Shown here: positions 6,885-14,781 of the stretch, one piece after another
Layout: every line of letters starts with the position of its first letter
Position numbering within the stretch: the stretch's first letter is position 1
From: Myxococcales bacterium UBA1203
GTDB taxonomy: Bacteria > Myxococcota > Myxococcia > Myxococcales > UBA5297
DNA: 18,837 nucleotides
Direction of reading: 5' to 3'
NCBI GenBank assembly: GCA_002309695.1
Contig: DBXV01000011.1
Location: 1 to 18,837, forward strand
Notes under the pieces: model-generated
Seen by the model: the letters and a program-made list of their open reading frames with translations, nothing else
The model's database searches: none
Told to the model about the DNA's origin: nothing
Made by a program: the position numbers and the translations under genes

Positions 6885-8625
6885 ATGACAAAGTCAGACG
6901 TGTTGGCGGAAAAAGTGCGGGGGGGGGGGCATATGTAGTATAGATGTTTCCCAAAAGATTCATCACAGATTCTTCAAGTCCATTTCTATTTTAATTTCAG
7001 TATTTGCATTTACGGTTGCGGGGGCCGCCTGCGGCGGGTCGGATAAAAAGGATAAGCCGGCGGATGCCGATGCGGGCATTATTGAAGACGCCGGAATTAT
7101 TGAGGACGGCAGCGTCGTCGGTGAAGATGCCGGCGTTGACGAATGCGAAGCGGGCCATTTCGGCGCAAATTGCGACCCGTGTAATTGTCAGCATGGCGTC
7201 TGCGATGACGGCAAAGCGGGCAATGGTCAGTGCAAATCCTGCGACGAGGGCTGGGATATTGCCGCCAACTGCGCTGAATTAGCGGACGGATATATTTCCG
7301 ATAAAGCGGGCAATGCCTATAAGACCGTCGCTCTTGGCGGCCATACCTGGATGGCCAAAAATATGGCTTATCAGGCGGAAGACATTACCTGTTATGCCAA
7401 TACAGAGGCGGATTCCGATTTCGTGAAAAATTACGGCTGCCTCTATTCCTGGAAAGACGCGAAAAAGGTTTGTCCCGATGGCTGGAAACTGCCGGGCAAA
7501 GATGAATTGAATGCGCTTTTAACGGCTGTCGGCGGCGCCAATGAAAACGGCGCGCAGAAATTGCGCGACGCCAGCTGGGAAGAAGGCCTGGGCTCTGACG
7601 GCTTTGCGGCGCTGCCCTCGGGTATATACTACGAGGACAACGTCACCAGTGAATACAGGAATTTCGGCGCGCAGAGCACATTCTGGGGCCTGACGCTGAC
7701 CAGCGGCAATGCGGATATTCTGTTTTTGTCGGGCAGCAGTGCCGAATTGAATACCAGCAATATAGGCGATGTCGTCCATATGGTGTATGGCCGCTCGGTT
7801 CGCTGCGTCAAAGCCGACTGCGGGGACCACAGCGCGTGGGACAGCGTCGAGGAAGCATGCGTCTGCACGGGCAATTTCAGCGGCGAGAATTGCGATGAAT
7901 GCAAGGAAGGCTGGGACATTGCCACGAACTGCACTACCTGCAAAACCGGCTGGACTGGCGATAATTGCGTCGAAGTAAAATGCGTTCACGGCACGACCGA
8001 CGCGCAAACCGGCCACTGCGAGGAAGGCACCTGCGACCCGAGATATACCGGCGAAGACTGCAACCAGTGCAAAGCCGACGGCACGCAGGGAACCCTCATC
8101 GACACCGAGGACAACAATAAGAGCTACAAGACCACAATTGTCGATTGTCAGGAATGGATGGCCGAGAATATGGCCAGGGTTCCCGCCAGCGGAACATATT
8201 ATCATGTCAATGGCGGTGAGCGTTACGATGCCACCTATGGTCTCCTCTATGACTGGGATACGGCGCGGCATATTTGTCCCGAGGGATGGAAACTTCCGTC
8301 GAAACAGGATTTTGATGCGCTTCTGACATACGTCGCCACGGATGACCCCGATGATGTCAATCGCTCGAAAAACCTGCGGGCCAGCAGCTGGGAGGAGGGC
8401 GCTGATACCGTTGGATTTGCGGTTCTGCCTGCCGGCGCCTACGACGCAAATTACGGCTATACCTTCGGCTCAGAGGCCGTATTCTGGTCGAGCACGGAGC
8501 TGCAGGACAGCGCCTCGGATGCCTGGGACCTTTATTTCGACACCACCGAAGGCAATACCAACTGCAACGAAAAGTACAAAGCCTTCTCCGTCCGCTGCAT
8601 CAGAAAGGCTGTCGCGGCGGAATAA
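6885..8625 (+). CDS. Double FISUMP-domain lipoprotein; 5' frame interrupted at a G11 tract
   Basis: The product-encoding frame is open from 6889 to 8625. From 6955 it encodes a lipoprotein signal peptide (KIHHRFFKSIS, then a hydrophobic core) with lipobox GAAC and Cys codon 7030-7032. An Asp/Ala/Gly-rich linker follows. Then come an EGF-like Cys segment (7141-7275), a FISUMP domain (about 7285-7815), further EGF-like segments (7816-8085) and a second FISUMP domain (about 8090-8610). Both FISUMP domains carry the hallmark CP(D/E)GWKLP and W(M)AxNMA motifs. The domain is named from Fibrobacter succinogenes paralogues; its function is unknown, presumably surface binding. No ATG, GTG or TTG lies in this frame before 7351, which is inside the first FISUMP domain. 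The ATG at 6885 has a good ribosome-binding site (GAGGAAGGG, 6873-6881) but is one base out of frame; losing one G from the 11-G run at 6919-6929 would join them. A strong terminator follows. Confidence 0.75.
6919..6929 (+). repeat. Homopolymeric G11 tract, candidate phase-variation switch
   Basis: Eleven consecutive G lie 34 nt after the ATG at 6885, before the lipoprotein signal peptide. With 11 G, translation from 6885 ends at the TAG at 6936 after 17 codons. With 10 or 13 G it would enter the FISUMP lipoprotein frame. Assembly error in the homopolymer is an alternative. Confidence 0.55.
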
Positions 8626-8652
8626 TCAATTAGTATAGCTGATTGAAATGCG

Positions 8653-8704
8653 ACAGCCCTCCTCCGATACGTAATACAAATGTATTGGGGGAGGGCTGTT
8701 TGTT
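8653..8704 (+). terminator. Strong intrinsic terminator after the FISUMP lipoprotein
   Basis: ACAGCCCTCCTCC (8653-8665) pairs over 13 positions, with one wobble, with GGGGGAGGGCTGT (8687-8699). An inner AATACA/TGTATT stem extends the hairpin. A T-rich tail follows. It begins 27 nt after the stop codon. Confidence 0.85.
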
Positions 8705-8796
8705 TGTGGGGGACACCCAAAAATTTCCCGGGGTTAGGCTTCAATCACCCCGGTATTATGTCAGAACGACGCCGTATTTCAAATAATCAAATAAAA

Positions 8797-8842
8797 TAAA
8801 AAACGCCCCTCCAAATGTATGTTTGGAGAGGCGTTTTGTTTT
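8797..8842 (-). terminator. Intrinsic terminator of the SPFH gene (bidirectional)
   Basis: AAAACGCCCCTCCAAA (8800-8815) pairs with TTTGGAGAGGCGTTTT (8822-8837) with one mismatch and a 6-nt loop. The A run on its left gives a T tail on the minus strand, and T runs follow on the right, so it can work both ways. It lies just past the end of the minus-strand SPFH gene and faces the FISUMP terminator, separating convergent genes. Confidence 0.85.
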
Positions 8843-8879
8843 TGTTCGAATTTATTTCATTCAGAATGACTGAACGATT

Positions 8880-10019
8880 TTACACGGGCTTTCCGCAGGC
8901 GTTGCAGAACTTGGCACCTGCCGCCAGGTCGGCGCCGCACTCGCACTTGGCCGGCCCCTGAGGCTTGCCGCAGCTGCTGCAGAACTTGGCGCCGGCGGGA
9001 AGCTCGGCACCGCAGGCGCACTTGATGGTGGGGGGCGCGAGCGGCTTGCCGCACTGGTTGCAGAATTTTCCGGGAGCGGACGGCTGACCGCAGCTGGGGC
9101 AGGTCACCTGCTGAGGCGCCTGCTGCTGCGCACCCTGCTGGAACATGTTGTTCACCATGCCCATGCCCATGCTGAGGCCGATGCCCGCCATGGCCGCGCC
9201 GGAGCCCTCGCCGCCCTTCGCCAGGCCCTTGCCCGCGCCGCGCATCATCTCAACCTGCGCCAGCTGTGCGTACCTGGGGTCGCCCGCCATCTGCATGCGG
9301 CGCTGATCGTCGGCGATGGCCATGTTCAGCTTGTTCAGCTGCGCCTTGTCTTCGTCGCTGATGGACAGCGTGAAGTTGCCGAAGCGGACGATTTCGAGAC
9401 CGTATCCGTCAACCTCGGGCTTCACCTGCTTGAGGACGGCCTCGGACAGCTCCAGCTTGCTCGCCGGATTCAGCATCTTGTTCAGAGACCAGCCCTGCGC
9501 GGACAGCTCGCCGAAAGCGTCGGACATGAACTTGAGCAGGATCTGTTTGAACCAGTCGAGGAAGGCGTTGTTGTTGTGCATCTCCCGGCCGCTGCCCACG
9601 CTGCCGAAAATCAGCTTCGCGGGATCGACGACCTTCACGGAGAAGTCACCAAAGACGCGGGCGTCGCACATCATCTGCGTCACGGGGTCGGTGATGGTTC
9701 CCAGCTGGCCGCCGAACTTCACGCCGGTAATTTCGCGGGTGGAGACGAAATAGAGCTCCGCGATGAACAGGTCGCCGCCTGTAACCTTTTCGAGAAGGCT
9801 CGACAGGAAGGGAATGTTGTTCGTTTCCAGACTGTGAACGCCGGGCCCGAGCGTGCCGACCACCTGTCCGTTTTTGACGAAGACGGCGCACTCGTCCGGC
9901 TGACAGGTGAGCTGGGTGAGCGTCCGGATGTTCTTCTCCGGATAGCGGTAGATGATGTTGGTGCGCGCCTCGTCGCTGCGGGCAATGAAATTGCGCTTGG
10001 CTTCACTGAAAAATCCCAT
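8880..10019 (-). CDS. SPFH domain protein with three C-terminal zinc ribbons
   Basis: A 379-residue protein of the SPFH / 'virion core protein' family (YdjI-like). The N-terminal part (about 1-250) carries segments typical of this family: YRYPEKNI, LTCQPDECAVFVKNGQVVG, GPGVHSLETNNIPFL and FGDFSVKVVDP. A Gly/Met-rich segment (about 265-300) follows. From residue 307 to the end there are three short zinc ribbons. The first is CxxC...CxxC; the second and third are CxC...CxxC, each closing with CGKP. No transmembrane segment is seen. The molecular function is unknown; family members are thought to act at membranes or as scaffolds. GGAG at 10031-10028, 8 nt before the ATG, supports the start. It is the last gene of the minus-strand block, after a 229-bp gap, so it may have its own promoter. 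Confidence 0.85.
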   Translation of the reverse strand: MGFFSEAKRNFIARSDEARTNIIYRYPEKNIRTLTQLTCQPDECAVFVKNGQVVGTLGPGVHSLETNNIPFLSSLLEKVTGGDLFIAELYFVSTREITGVKFGGQLGTITDPVTQMMCDARVFGDFSVKVVDPAKLIFGSVGSGREMHNNNAFLDWFKQILLKFMSDAFGELSAQGWSLNKMLNPASKLELSEAVLKQVKPEVDGYGLEIVRFGNFTLSISDEDKAQLNKLNMAIADDQRRMQMAGDPRYAQLAQVEMMRGAGKGLAKGGEGSGAAMAGIGLSMGMGMVNNMFQQGAQQQAPQQVTCPSCGQPSAPGKFCNQCGKPLAPPTIKCACGAELPAGAKFCSSCGKPQGPAKCECGADLAAGAKFCNACGKPV

Positions 10020-10134
10020 GTCGTTGTCTCCATTCTGCCTGGGGCGGTTACGGTGAGTTTTGATGGCCCGGGGTGGGCATCGGCGGCGGCGTATAGGGGG
10101 GCCGTCGGGGTTCCTTCAAGTTGCGGCGGCGCAC

Positions 10135-10146
10135 GAATGGCCATTC
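10135..10146. repeat. 12-bp perfect palindrome upstream of the SPFH gene
   Basis: GAATGGCCATTC is a perfect palindrome located 116 nt upstream of the SPFH start codon in a non-coding gap. It could be an operator, but a single palindrome of this length may also be chance. Confidence 0.25.
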
Positions 10147-10170
10147 ATCCGGCGATGGCAAATCCGGAAC

Positions 10171-10194
10171 GAAAAATTTCAGACCGGCCCGGTC
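10171..10194 (-). terminator. Weak terminator candidate after smpB
   Basis: Read on the minus strand, the palindrome at 10194-10182 (GACCGGGCCGGTC) can form a short stem and is followed after a few bases by a run of five T (10176-10172). The stem is short and the T run offset, so the call is tentative. Confidence 0.3.
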
Positions 10195-10248
10195 GGCAAA
10201 GGCAAAAGGACAGAGTCTGACGACTGAAACGGAGCAGCTGCGCCCGGT

Positions 10249-10734
10249 TCAGTCCCGATTCCGTCCTTTGGCCGCCATGGCACGCTGAATTTCCAGCCGC
10301 GTCTCCCGCTCCTTGATGTCCTGGCGCCGGTCCACCGTGTTTTTTCCTTTGGCGAGGCCGAGAGCCACCTTGGCCCAGCCGTGCCGGAAGTAGAGCTCCA
10401 GCGGAATCAGGGCGTAGCCGCGCTCGGCTACCTTCTGCGACAGCCGGTCGATTTCACGCCGCTTGAGAAGCAGCCGGCGCGTCCGCAGAGGGACGTGCCC
10501 CAGAATGGACGCGGCCGAATACGGCGAGATGTTGAGGTGATGGAGAAAGATCTGGCCGTTTTCGGGCATGGCGTAGCTGTCCGACAGACTGGCTCTGCCG
10601 TCGCGGAGGCTTTTGACCTCGCTGCCCATCAGTTCGAGCCCCGCCTCGATGGTCTCCTCGATGGCGTAGTCGTGCCGCGCCTTCTTGTTGCGGGCGATGA
10701 CGACCACGTCTTCCTTCGGCGCATTTGTGCTCAT
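10249..10734 (-). CDS. smpB: SsrA (tmRNA)-binding protein SmpB
   Basis: SmpB binds tmRNA and delivers it to stalled ribosomes for trans-translation. The 161-residue protein has the expected length. Recognisable segments are RKARHDYAIEETIEAGLELM near the N-terminus and GSEVKSLRDGRASLSDSYA, followed by LHHLNISPYSAAS. The arginine-rich LRTRRLLLKRREI and YALIPLELYF, then WAKVALGLAKGKNTVDRRQDIKERE, complete the OB-fold core. The last part is the basic tail that reaches into the decoding centre. A purine-rich AGAG lies before the ATG at 10734. No tmRNA gene is visible in the window. It follows the ComEA-like gene after a gap of 156 bp in which I see no other gene. Confidence 0.95.
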   Translation of the reverse strand: MSTNAPKEDVVVIARNKKARHDYAIEETIEAGLELMGSEVKSLRDGRASLSDSYAMPENGQIFLHHLNISPYSAASILGHVPLRTRRLLLKRREIDRLSQKVAERGYALIPLELYFRHGWAKVALGLAKGKNTVDRRQDIKERETRLEIQRAMAAKGRNRD

Positions 10735-10890
10735 GGATGGCTCTCCCCCAATGCCGGGAATGCTGTCGGGCGCTTCGCGCGCGCCGTCTGGCTCAATGAC
10801 GAATGACGAACGATGAAGGGGTGAAGATGAAAAAGGTGAATCGGGGGCGGTGCGGCTAGCCGAAAAATGAAGCCTGTGGACAGTGAAAAA

Positions 10891-11424
10891 TCAGCGCGTC
10901 CGGCCTTCGGTTTCCGGCGCAAAGCAGACGCGGCTGCCAAGCCCCTCGCCGAGCAGATCGAGTTTCGCGGGCCCCATGCCGCGGACGGCGGCGAACTCTC
11001 TCAGTGAACTGACGGCGCCCTTGTGCAGACGGTGGCCGTGAAGACGCTCCGCCAGCACGGGACCGATGCCGCGGATGGACTCAAAGTCGGCGGCGTCCAG
11101 CTCGTTGACGAAGACGGGAAGCCCCAGAAGCAGACTGGAAGGAAGCGGCCAGTGGCATTGACGATCCGCAGCCTCTGCGGTGGGGACATCGTCGTCATTG
11201 GCTTCATCGAAGCACTGGATGGCGGGCGATGCGGTCTCTTCGTCCGGCAGGATGCGAACGGCGCCGTCTTCCAGGACACCGCGAAAATTCGTGGGGAAGA
11301 AATCCGGCGGCCCGCGAACGAGAGAAGCCGCAGTCAGCACGGCGAGAAAGGCCAGAACTGACGCAAATTCGCGGGCGCGGTGTCCTGGGGAACGGCGGCG
11401 AAGGCTTCGCTGGTCGCTCTTCAT
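10891..11424 (-). CDS. ComEA-like membrane-anchored helix-hairpin-helix protein
   Basis: A 177-residue protein. A basic N-terminus is followed by a single transmembrane segment or uncleaved signal (about residues 20-36), then a roughly 65-residue low-complexity linker. The C-terminal domain (about 105-162) is a tandem helix-hairpin-helix of the ComEA type: VNELDAADFESIRGIGPVLA with GIGP at 119-122, and REFAAVRGMGPAKLDLLGEGL with GMGP at 149-152. ComEA proteins bind incoming double-stranded DNA in the periplasm during transformation; here that role is inferred from fold and topology only. No other competence gene is in the window. GGAG lies 7 nt before the ATG. The gap of 66 bp to the upstream CBS-domain gene suggests possible co-transcription. 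Confidence 0.75.
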   Translation of the reverse strand: MKSDQRSLRRRSPGHRAREFASVLAFLAVLTAASLVRGPPDFFPTNFRGVLEDGAVRILPDEETASPAIQCFDEANDDDVPTAEAADRQCHWPLPSSLLLGLPVFVNELDAADFESIRGIGPVLAERLHGHRLHKGAVSSLREFAAVRGMGPAKLDLLGEGLGSRVCFAPETEGRTR

Positions 11425-11490
11425 GGATGGGCTCCGAAGGCGAGGGAAAAGCCTTCACTGAGAACGCCATGAATCGCCCCGGCAAGAGGC

Positions 11491-12855
11491 TCACGCGGGC
11501 TCACCCGTTTTTGTCTGCGCATCTGCGCCGGAAGTGCTGGGGGGAACGGAGACGCGCTGACAGCGGATGAGGCTGACGCGGCGCGCAGTCCGTTCCTCAA
11601 CGGTCAGAAGACAGCCGCCGACGAAGAGCTTTTCGCCGGCTTCCGGGATGCAGCCGGACAGGTAGCTCATCAGGCCCGACATGGTTTCGCAGGGCTCCTC
11701 AGAGGCGAAGCGGACGCCCAGCTTCTGCTCCACGGCAGAGACCTGCGCGTCTCCGCGAATGATGAACGTCCCGTCTCCCTGCGGCTCAATCTCGGCGGGG
11801 CCGTCTTCCGTGTACTCGTTGCGGATTTCGCCGACGATGGTCTCCAGCAGGTCCTCCAGAGTGACGACGCCCAGAAAGCCGCCGTATTCATCGACGACGA
11901 TGGCCATGTGGATGCGCTTCTTCTGCATGACGCGCAGCAGGTCGCCCAGAGGCTTGCTCCAGGGGACAAAGAGCGCGGGCCGGATGACATCTTCGATAAC
12001 GATGAGCTCCGGGCACTGGAGCATCGGAATCAGGTCGCGGGCGTGGAGGATGCCGACGATGTTGTCGATGTCGCCCCGATAGACGGGAATCCGCGAGTGG
12101 CCGTGCTCAGCCAGGAGCTTCACCATGTCGAGCGGCTGTGCCGACACATCCAGGGAGATCACCTGCGTCCTGGGAACGATGATGTCCCGGGCAATGCGGT
12201 CATTCATCTCGAAGATGTTGTGAATGAGCCGCGGCGCCTGCCTGCTGAGCCCCGGGCCCTTGGCGGCCTCGGCCAGAAGCCTTTCCAGCTCTTCCAGCGG
12301 CGGATGCGGCGGACTGGCGGGCGGACGAATCCCCAGCGGCCGAAGAAGAGCCATTCCTGCTCTGGCGGACAGCCTGAGAACAGGCGTCAGCAGTCGGGTG
12401 ATGAATTCTGCTGCCCTCGCGCGCCGAAGTGCCGTCCGGGCGGGGTTCATCAGGGCGGCCGTGCGGAGAATAAATTCGGGAACGACAGCTGCCGCGAAGG
12501 CGGCCAGGACGCTGGCAAAAATCAGAACGGCCAGTTCAGGCACCGTCAGCGCACCCGTCTCGTGAAAGACGCGGACGACGAGAGGGCGAAAGAGAGTGCC
12601 AAAGGCATAAATCCCCAGCGGCGCGCCCAGAAACGTGCAGCAGGCGGTGCAGAAGCGGGAGGCGGCCAGAGCATTTTCCGGGGAACCGCGAATGCGCCGA
12701 AAGGCCTCGCGGCCGCGCTCATCCCGCGCGCTGTCCTCGAGCTGCTCCACCATGCCGCTGGAAACGGAGCGCAGGATGGTCTCGGTGGAGACGAACCAGG
12801 CCCTCAGGAAGAAGAGAATCAGCGCCGAGGTCAGCGGGAGCCAGAGAGAAATCAT
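11491..12855 (-). CDS. CNNM/CorC-type transporter-associated protein (DUF21, CBS pair, CorC_HlyC domain)
   Basis: A 454-residue membrane protein. The N-terminal part has hydrophobic segments at about 4-21, 66-90 and 105-130 in the position of the DUF21/CNNM domain. A CBS pair spans about 222-345, with DIIVPRTQVISLDV, HSRIPVYRGDIDNIVGIL and MAIVVDEYGGFLGVVTLEDL as characteristic segments. The C-terminal CorC_HlyC domain (about 352-440) includes DGTFIIRGDA. Relatives take part in Mg2+/Co2+ efflux or Mg2+ homeostasis. The usual GE-(I/L)-(I/V)-PK motif of the DUF21 domain is replaced here by AAVVPEF (about 122-128), so transport activity is uncertain. GAGG before the ATG overlaps the 7-bp gap behind the DUF3108 gene, indicating an operon. 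Confidence 0.85.
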   Translation of the reverse strand: MISLWLPLTSALILFFLRAWFVSTETILRSVSSGMVEQLEDSARDERGREAFRRIRGSPENALAASRFCTACCTFLGAPLGIYAFGTLFRPLVVRVFHETGALTVPELAVLIFASVLAAFAAAVVPEFILRTAALMNPARTALRRARAAEFITRLLTPVLRLSARAGMALLRPLGIRPPASPPHPPLEELERLLAEAAKGPGLSRQAPRLIHNIFEMNDRIARDIIVPRTQVISLDVSAQPLDMVKLLAEHGHSRIPVYRGDIDNIVGILHARDLIPMLQCPELIVIEDVIRPALFVPWSKPLGDLLRVMQKKRIHMAIVVDEYGGFLGVVTLEDLLETIVGEIRNEYTEDGPAEIEPQGDGTFIIRGDAQVSAVEQKLGVRFASEEPCETMSGLMSYLSGCIPEAGEKLFVGGCLLTVEERTARRVSLIRCQRVSVPPSTSGADAQTKTGEPA

Positions 12856-12862
12856 GGGCGCC

Positions 12863-13822
12863 TCACCAGTCCTGCTGTCCGGCGGGGCGCGCCGCTTCGA
12901 GGGTCAGATCCGGCCGCTGGACGCTCGTGAGGACGGCGCGGAGCGTTCCCAGATCGATGACGCCCATGGCCGCCACGGGAAGCCGGAAAGCGTCATCGCT
13001 GAGCCAGTAGTGAACCTCCCGGATGTCCTCGGGCTTGTCGTGGCGAGTGGCCTTTGCGGTCAGATGCAGAACGTCAAATTCGCCGGCCGGAGTCGATGCG
13101 TGTTCCCGGCCGGAGACGACGCCCTCGACGCGCCACAGGTGCCGAAGCACCAGAATGTCAGCGCAGAAGGCATCGCCGGGTTTCAGCTGGAGCGCCCGGA
13201 AAAAATAGAAGGCAGAAAGATCATCCAGCGCCTGTCCGGGAATGTTCCAGATGTCGCGGCCGCGCCGCTCGCTGCCTGCCTGCCACGAGATGCCGATTTC
13301 CCGCCGGGCCGACGACGCGGCGTCAGGAAAAGTCACCTCGTGCCGGTAGCTGCGCCCGTTCATCGTGATGTCTTCGAGAAGCTCAGCCGGCAGCAGGCTC
13401 CGGGAGTCCAGATCGCAGCGGATGCTGGCCTTCAGACTGCGGATTTTGGAGAACAGCGTTCCCGTCTGAGCCTGGAGCGTGATGGGCAGGACCGGTCTGC
13501 CGTTCCGTATGCGCGGCGCCTTGAGCCCGAGGGTCATCCGGGCGGCATGCGCTCCCACGACATCGAGGTCGTACGAGAGCTTTTCGCCTGTGGGAAAGGG
13601 GCGCTTTCCGGGAATGAGCGGCGGCAGCGGCGGACAGGCAGGAAAGGCCGCGCTGTGCAGCTTCTGACCCTCGTCAACAGGCTCTGCTTTGACCTCCTGG
13701 CCCTGTGACGCCGGTGCTTCTGCGGAGGAGGCAGACTGAGGTTCCTCTGCTGCGCTGGAAGCAGGGCGCGCCGCGGCAAAGACAGCAAAGGCGGCTGCAA
13801 GGAGTGCGGCTGGAGCTTTCAT
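12863..13822 (-). CDS. DUF3108 family exported protein
   Basis: A 319-residue protein with a signal peptide (hydrophobic residues about 5-20, AxA-type cleavage near 24) and then a Ser/Ala/Glu-rich linker. The body matches DUF3108 (PF11306): FPTGEKLSYDLDVVGAHAA, then LFSKIRSLKASIRCDLDSRSL, then AFYFFRALQLKPGDAF and the closing REVHYWLSDDAFRLPVA. Family members are periplasmic or outer-membrane-associated and have no established function. The ATG at 13822-13820 overlaps the TGA of the DnaC-like gene (ATGA), so translation is probably coupled. An in-frame start 16 codons upstream (13870) would precede the signal peptide and is less likely. Confidence 0.8.
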   Translation of the reverse strand: MKAPAALLAAAFAVFAAARPASSAAEEPQSASSAEAPASQGQEVKAEPVDEGQKLHSAAFPACPPLPPLIPGKRPFPTGEKLSYDLDVVGAHAARMTLGLKAPRIRNGRPVLPITLQAQTGTLFSKIRSLKASIRCDLDSRSLLPAELLEDITMNGRSYRHEVTFPDAASSARREIGISWQAGSERRGRDIWNIPGQALDDLSAFYFFRALQLKPGDAFCADILVLRHLWRVEGVVSGREHASTPAGEFDVLHLTAKATRHDKPEDIREVHYWLSDDAFRLPVAAMGVIDLGTLRAVLTSVQRPDLTLEAARPAGQQDW

Positions 13823-14637
13823 AGGCGTCGGTAATCCTCCGTCTCCGGTGGAATCTCCAGGCAGTGACACATCTCGCTGATGCGCGACCAGCTGCGCGGG
13901 CCGATGCGGTCCACCAGATAGGGACTCGCCTGTGCCTCGATGGGGTCGTGATAGTTCGAGCCCGCCGGCCGCTTGTCCCCGAGCCGAAAGTTGGTGGCCA
14001 GAATCGTGGTCTTCCGGGTGTTGTAGCGGCGGGCAATCAGCTCATCGAAGGTCTCCAGCTCGAACCCTTTGCAGTTGCCCCGGCCGATTTCATCGATGGC
14101 CAGCACGTCGGGCTCGATGAGCGGCTGCAGCGCTTCGAGAACGCTTTGACCGTGGCTGAAGCCGTCTTTGATTTCCGAATAGAGAAAGGAAATTTCCACG
14201 TAGCGGGCAGTGACGCCTGCTTCGAGGGTCAGCCAGCGGAGTGCCGCGCACAGAAGGTGCGTTTTTCCCGTCCCCACCGGTCCCGAGATGATGAAGCCGC
14301 GCGAAGGATGCTCCTTTTGGTAACCCTGCGCTGTGGCGGCGGCGGTCATCTTGGCCAGCTCCATCTCCTTGGAGCGTGGGGTGAAGTTGTCGAAGGTGCC
14401 GTCGCATCGGGCGGGAATCCGGGCGGCATTGAAGAGGCGAATCCGGCGTGAGCGGGCGGTGCAGCTGCATTCGCGGACAACCTCGTAGCCGCCCTGCTTT
14501 TCGTAGATGTAGCCGCTGCCGCCGCAGACGGCGCATCGCTTCTGGCAGGCACAGAGGCGCGCCACGCAAAATTCGTTGTTCTTATCGATGATGTAGCCCG
14601 CGTCGCCGCAGAGGCTGCATTGGATTCGGCGTTTCAT
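13819..14637 (-). CDS. DnaC/IstB-like AAA+ ATPase with N-terminal zinc-binding cysteines
   Basis: A 272-residue ATPase resembling DnaC-type helicase loaders found in myxobacteria. The N-terminus has nine cysteines in clusters: CSLC at 7-10, Cys24, CAC at 29-31, CAVC at 35-38 and CSC at 57-59, likely zinc-binding in a DnaJ-like pattern. The AAA+ core follows, with Walker A GPVGTGKT at 119-126, Walker B VLAIDEIG at 178-185, and a sensor 1 segment TTILATNF. DnaC homologues load the replicative helicase DnaB, a role inferred here. An in-frame ATG at 14775 lies 6 bp after the upstream gene and would add 46 residues. I prefer 14637 because family members begin just before the first Cys pair, but no ribosome-binding site decides it. 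An IstB-type transposition helper is unlikely, since no transposase is present. Confidence 0.8.
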   Translation of the reverse strand: MKRRIQCSLCGDAGYIIDKNNEFCVARLCACQKRCAVCGGSGYIYEKQGGYEVVRECSCTARSRRIRLFNAARIPARCDGTFDNFTPRSKEMELAKMTAAATAQGYQKEHPSRGFIISGPVGTGKTHLLCAALRWLTLEAGVTARYVEISFLYSEIKDGFSHGQSVLEALQPLIEPDVLAIDEIGRGNCKGFELETFDELIARRYNTRKTTILATNFRLGDKRPAGSNYHDPIEAQASPYLVDRIGPRSWSRISEMCHCLEIPPETEDYRRL

Positions 14638-14781
14638 GGCGTTCCATTGGCGTCCGTCCGAAGCCGGGCGGCCGATAAAGGGGGAGAGAAGAGTCTTTTC
14701 CGAGCGGCGTGCGGCCCTTTCGTCTTCGGCAGAGGAAAGCAAGCCGCGGCAGCGGTCCTTCCCGGCACGGAACATCTCGAC

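Noticed and set aside
6944..6994. ATG at 6944 as the start of a -1 programmed frameshift at TTTCCCAAAAG
   Set aside because: The codon phase does not fit a standard X XXY YYZ slippery heptamer, and no stimulatory structure is evident. A simple one-base loss there remains possible and is mentioned with the G-tract finding.
7351..8625. FISUMP protein starting at the ATG at 7351
   Set aside because: This start falls in the middle of the first FISUMP domain (at the W-M-A motif) and would discard an intact lipoprotein signal peptide and EGF-like region encoded in the same frame upstream.
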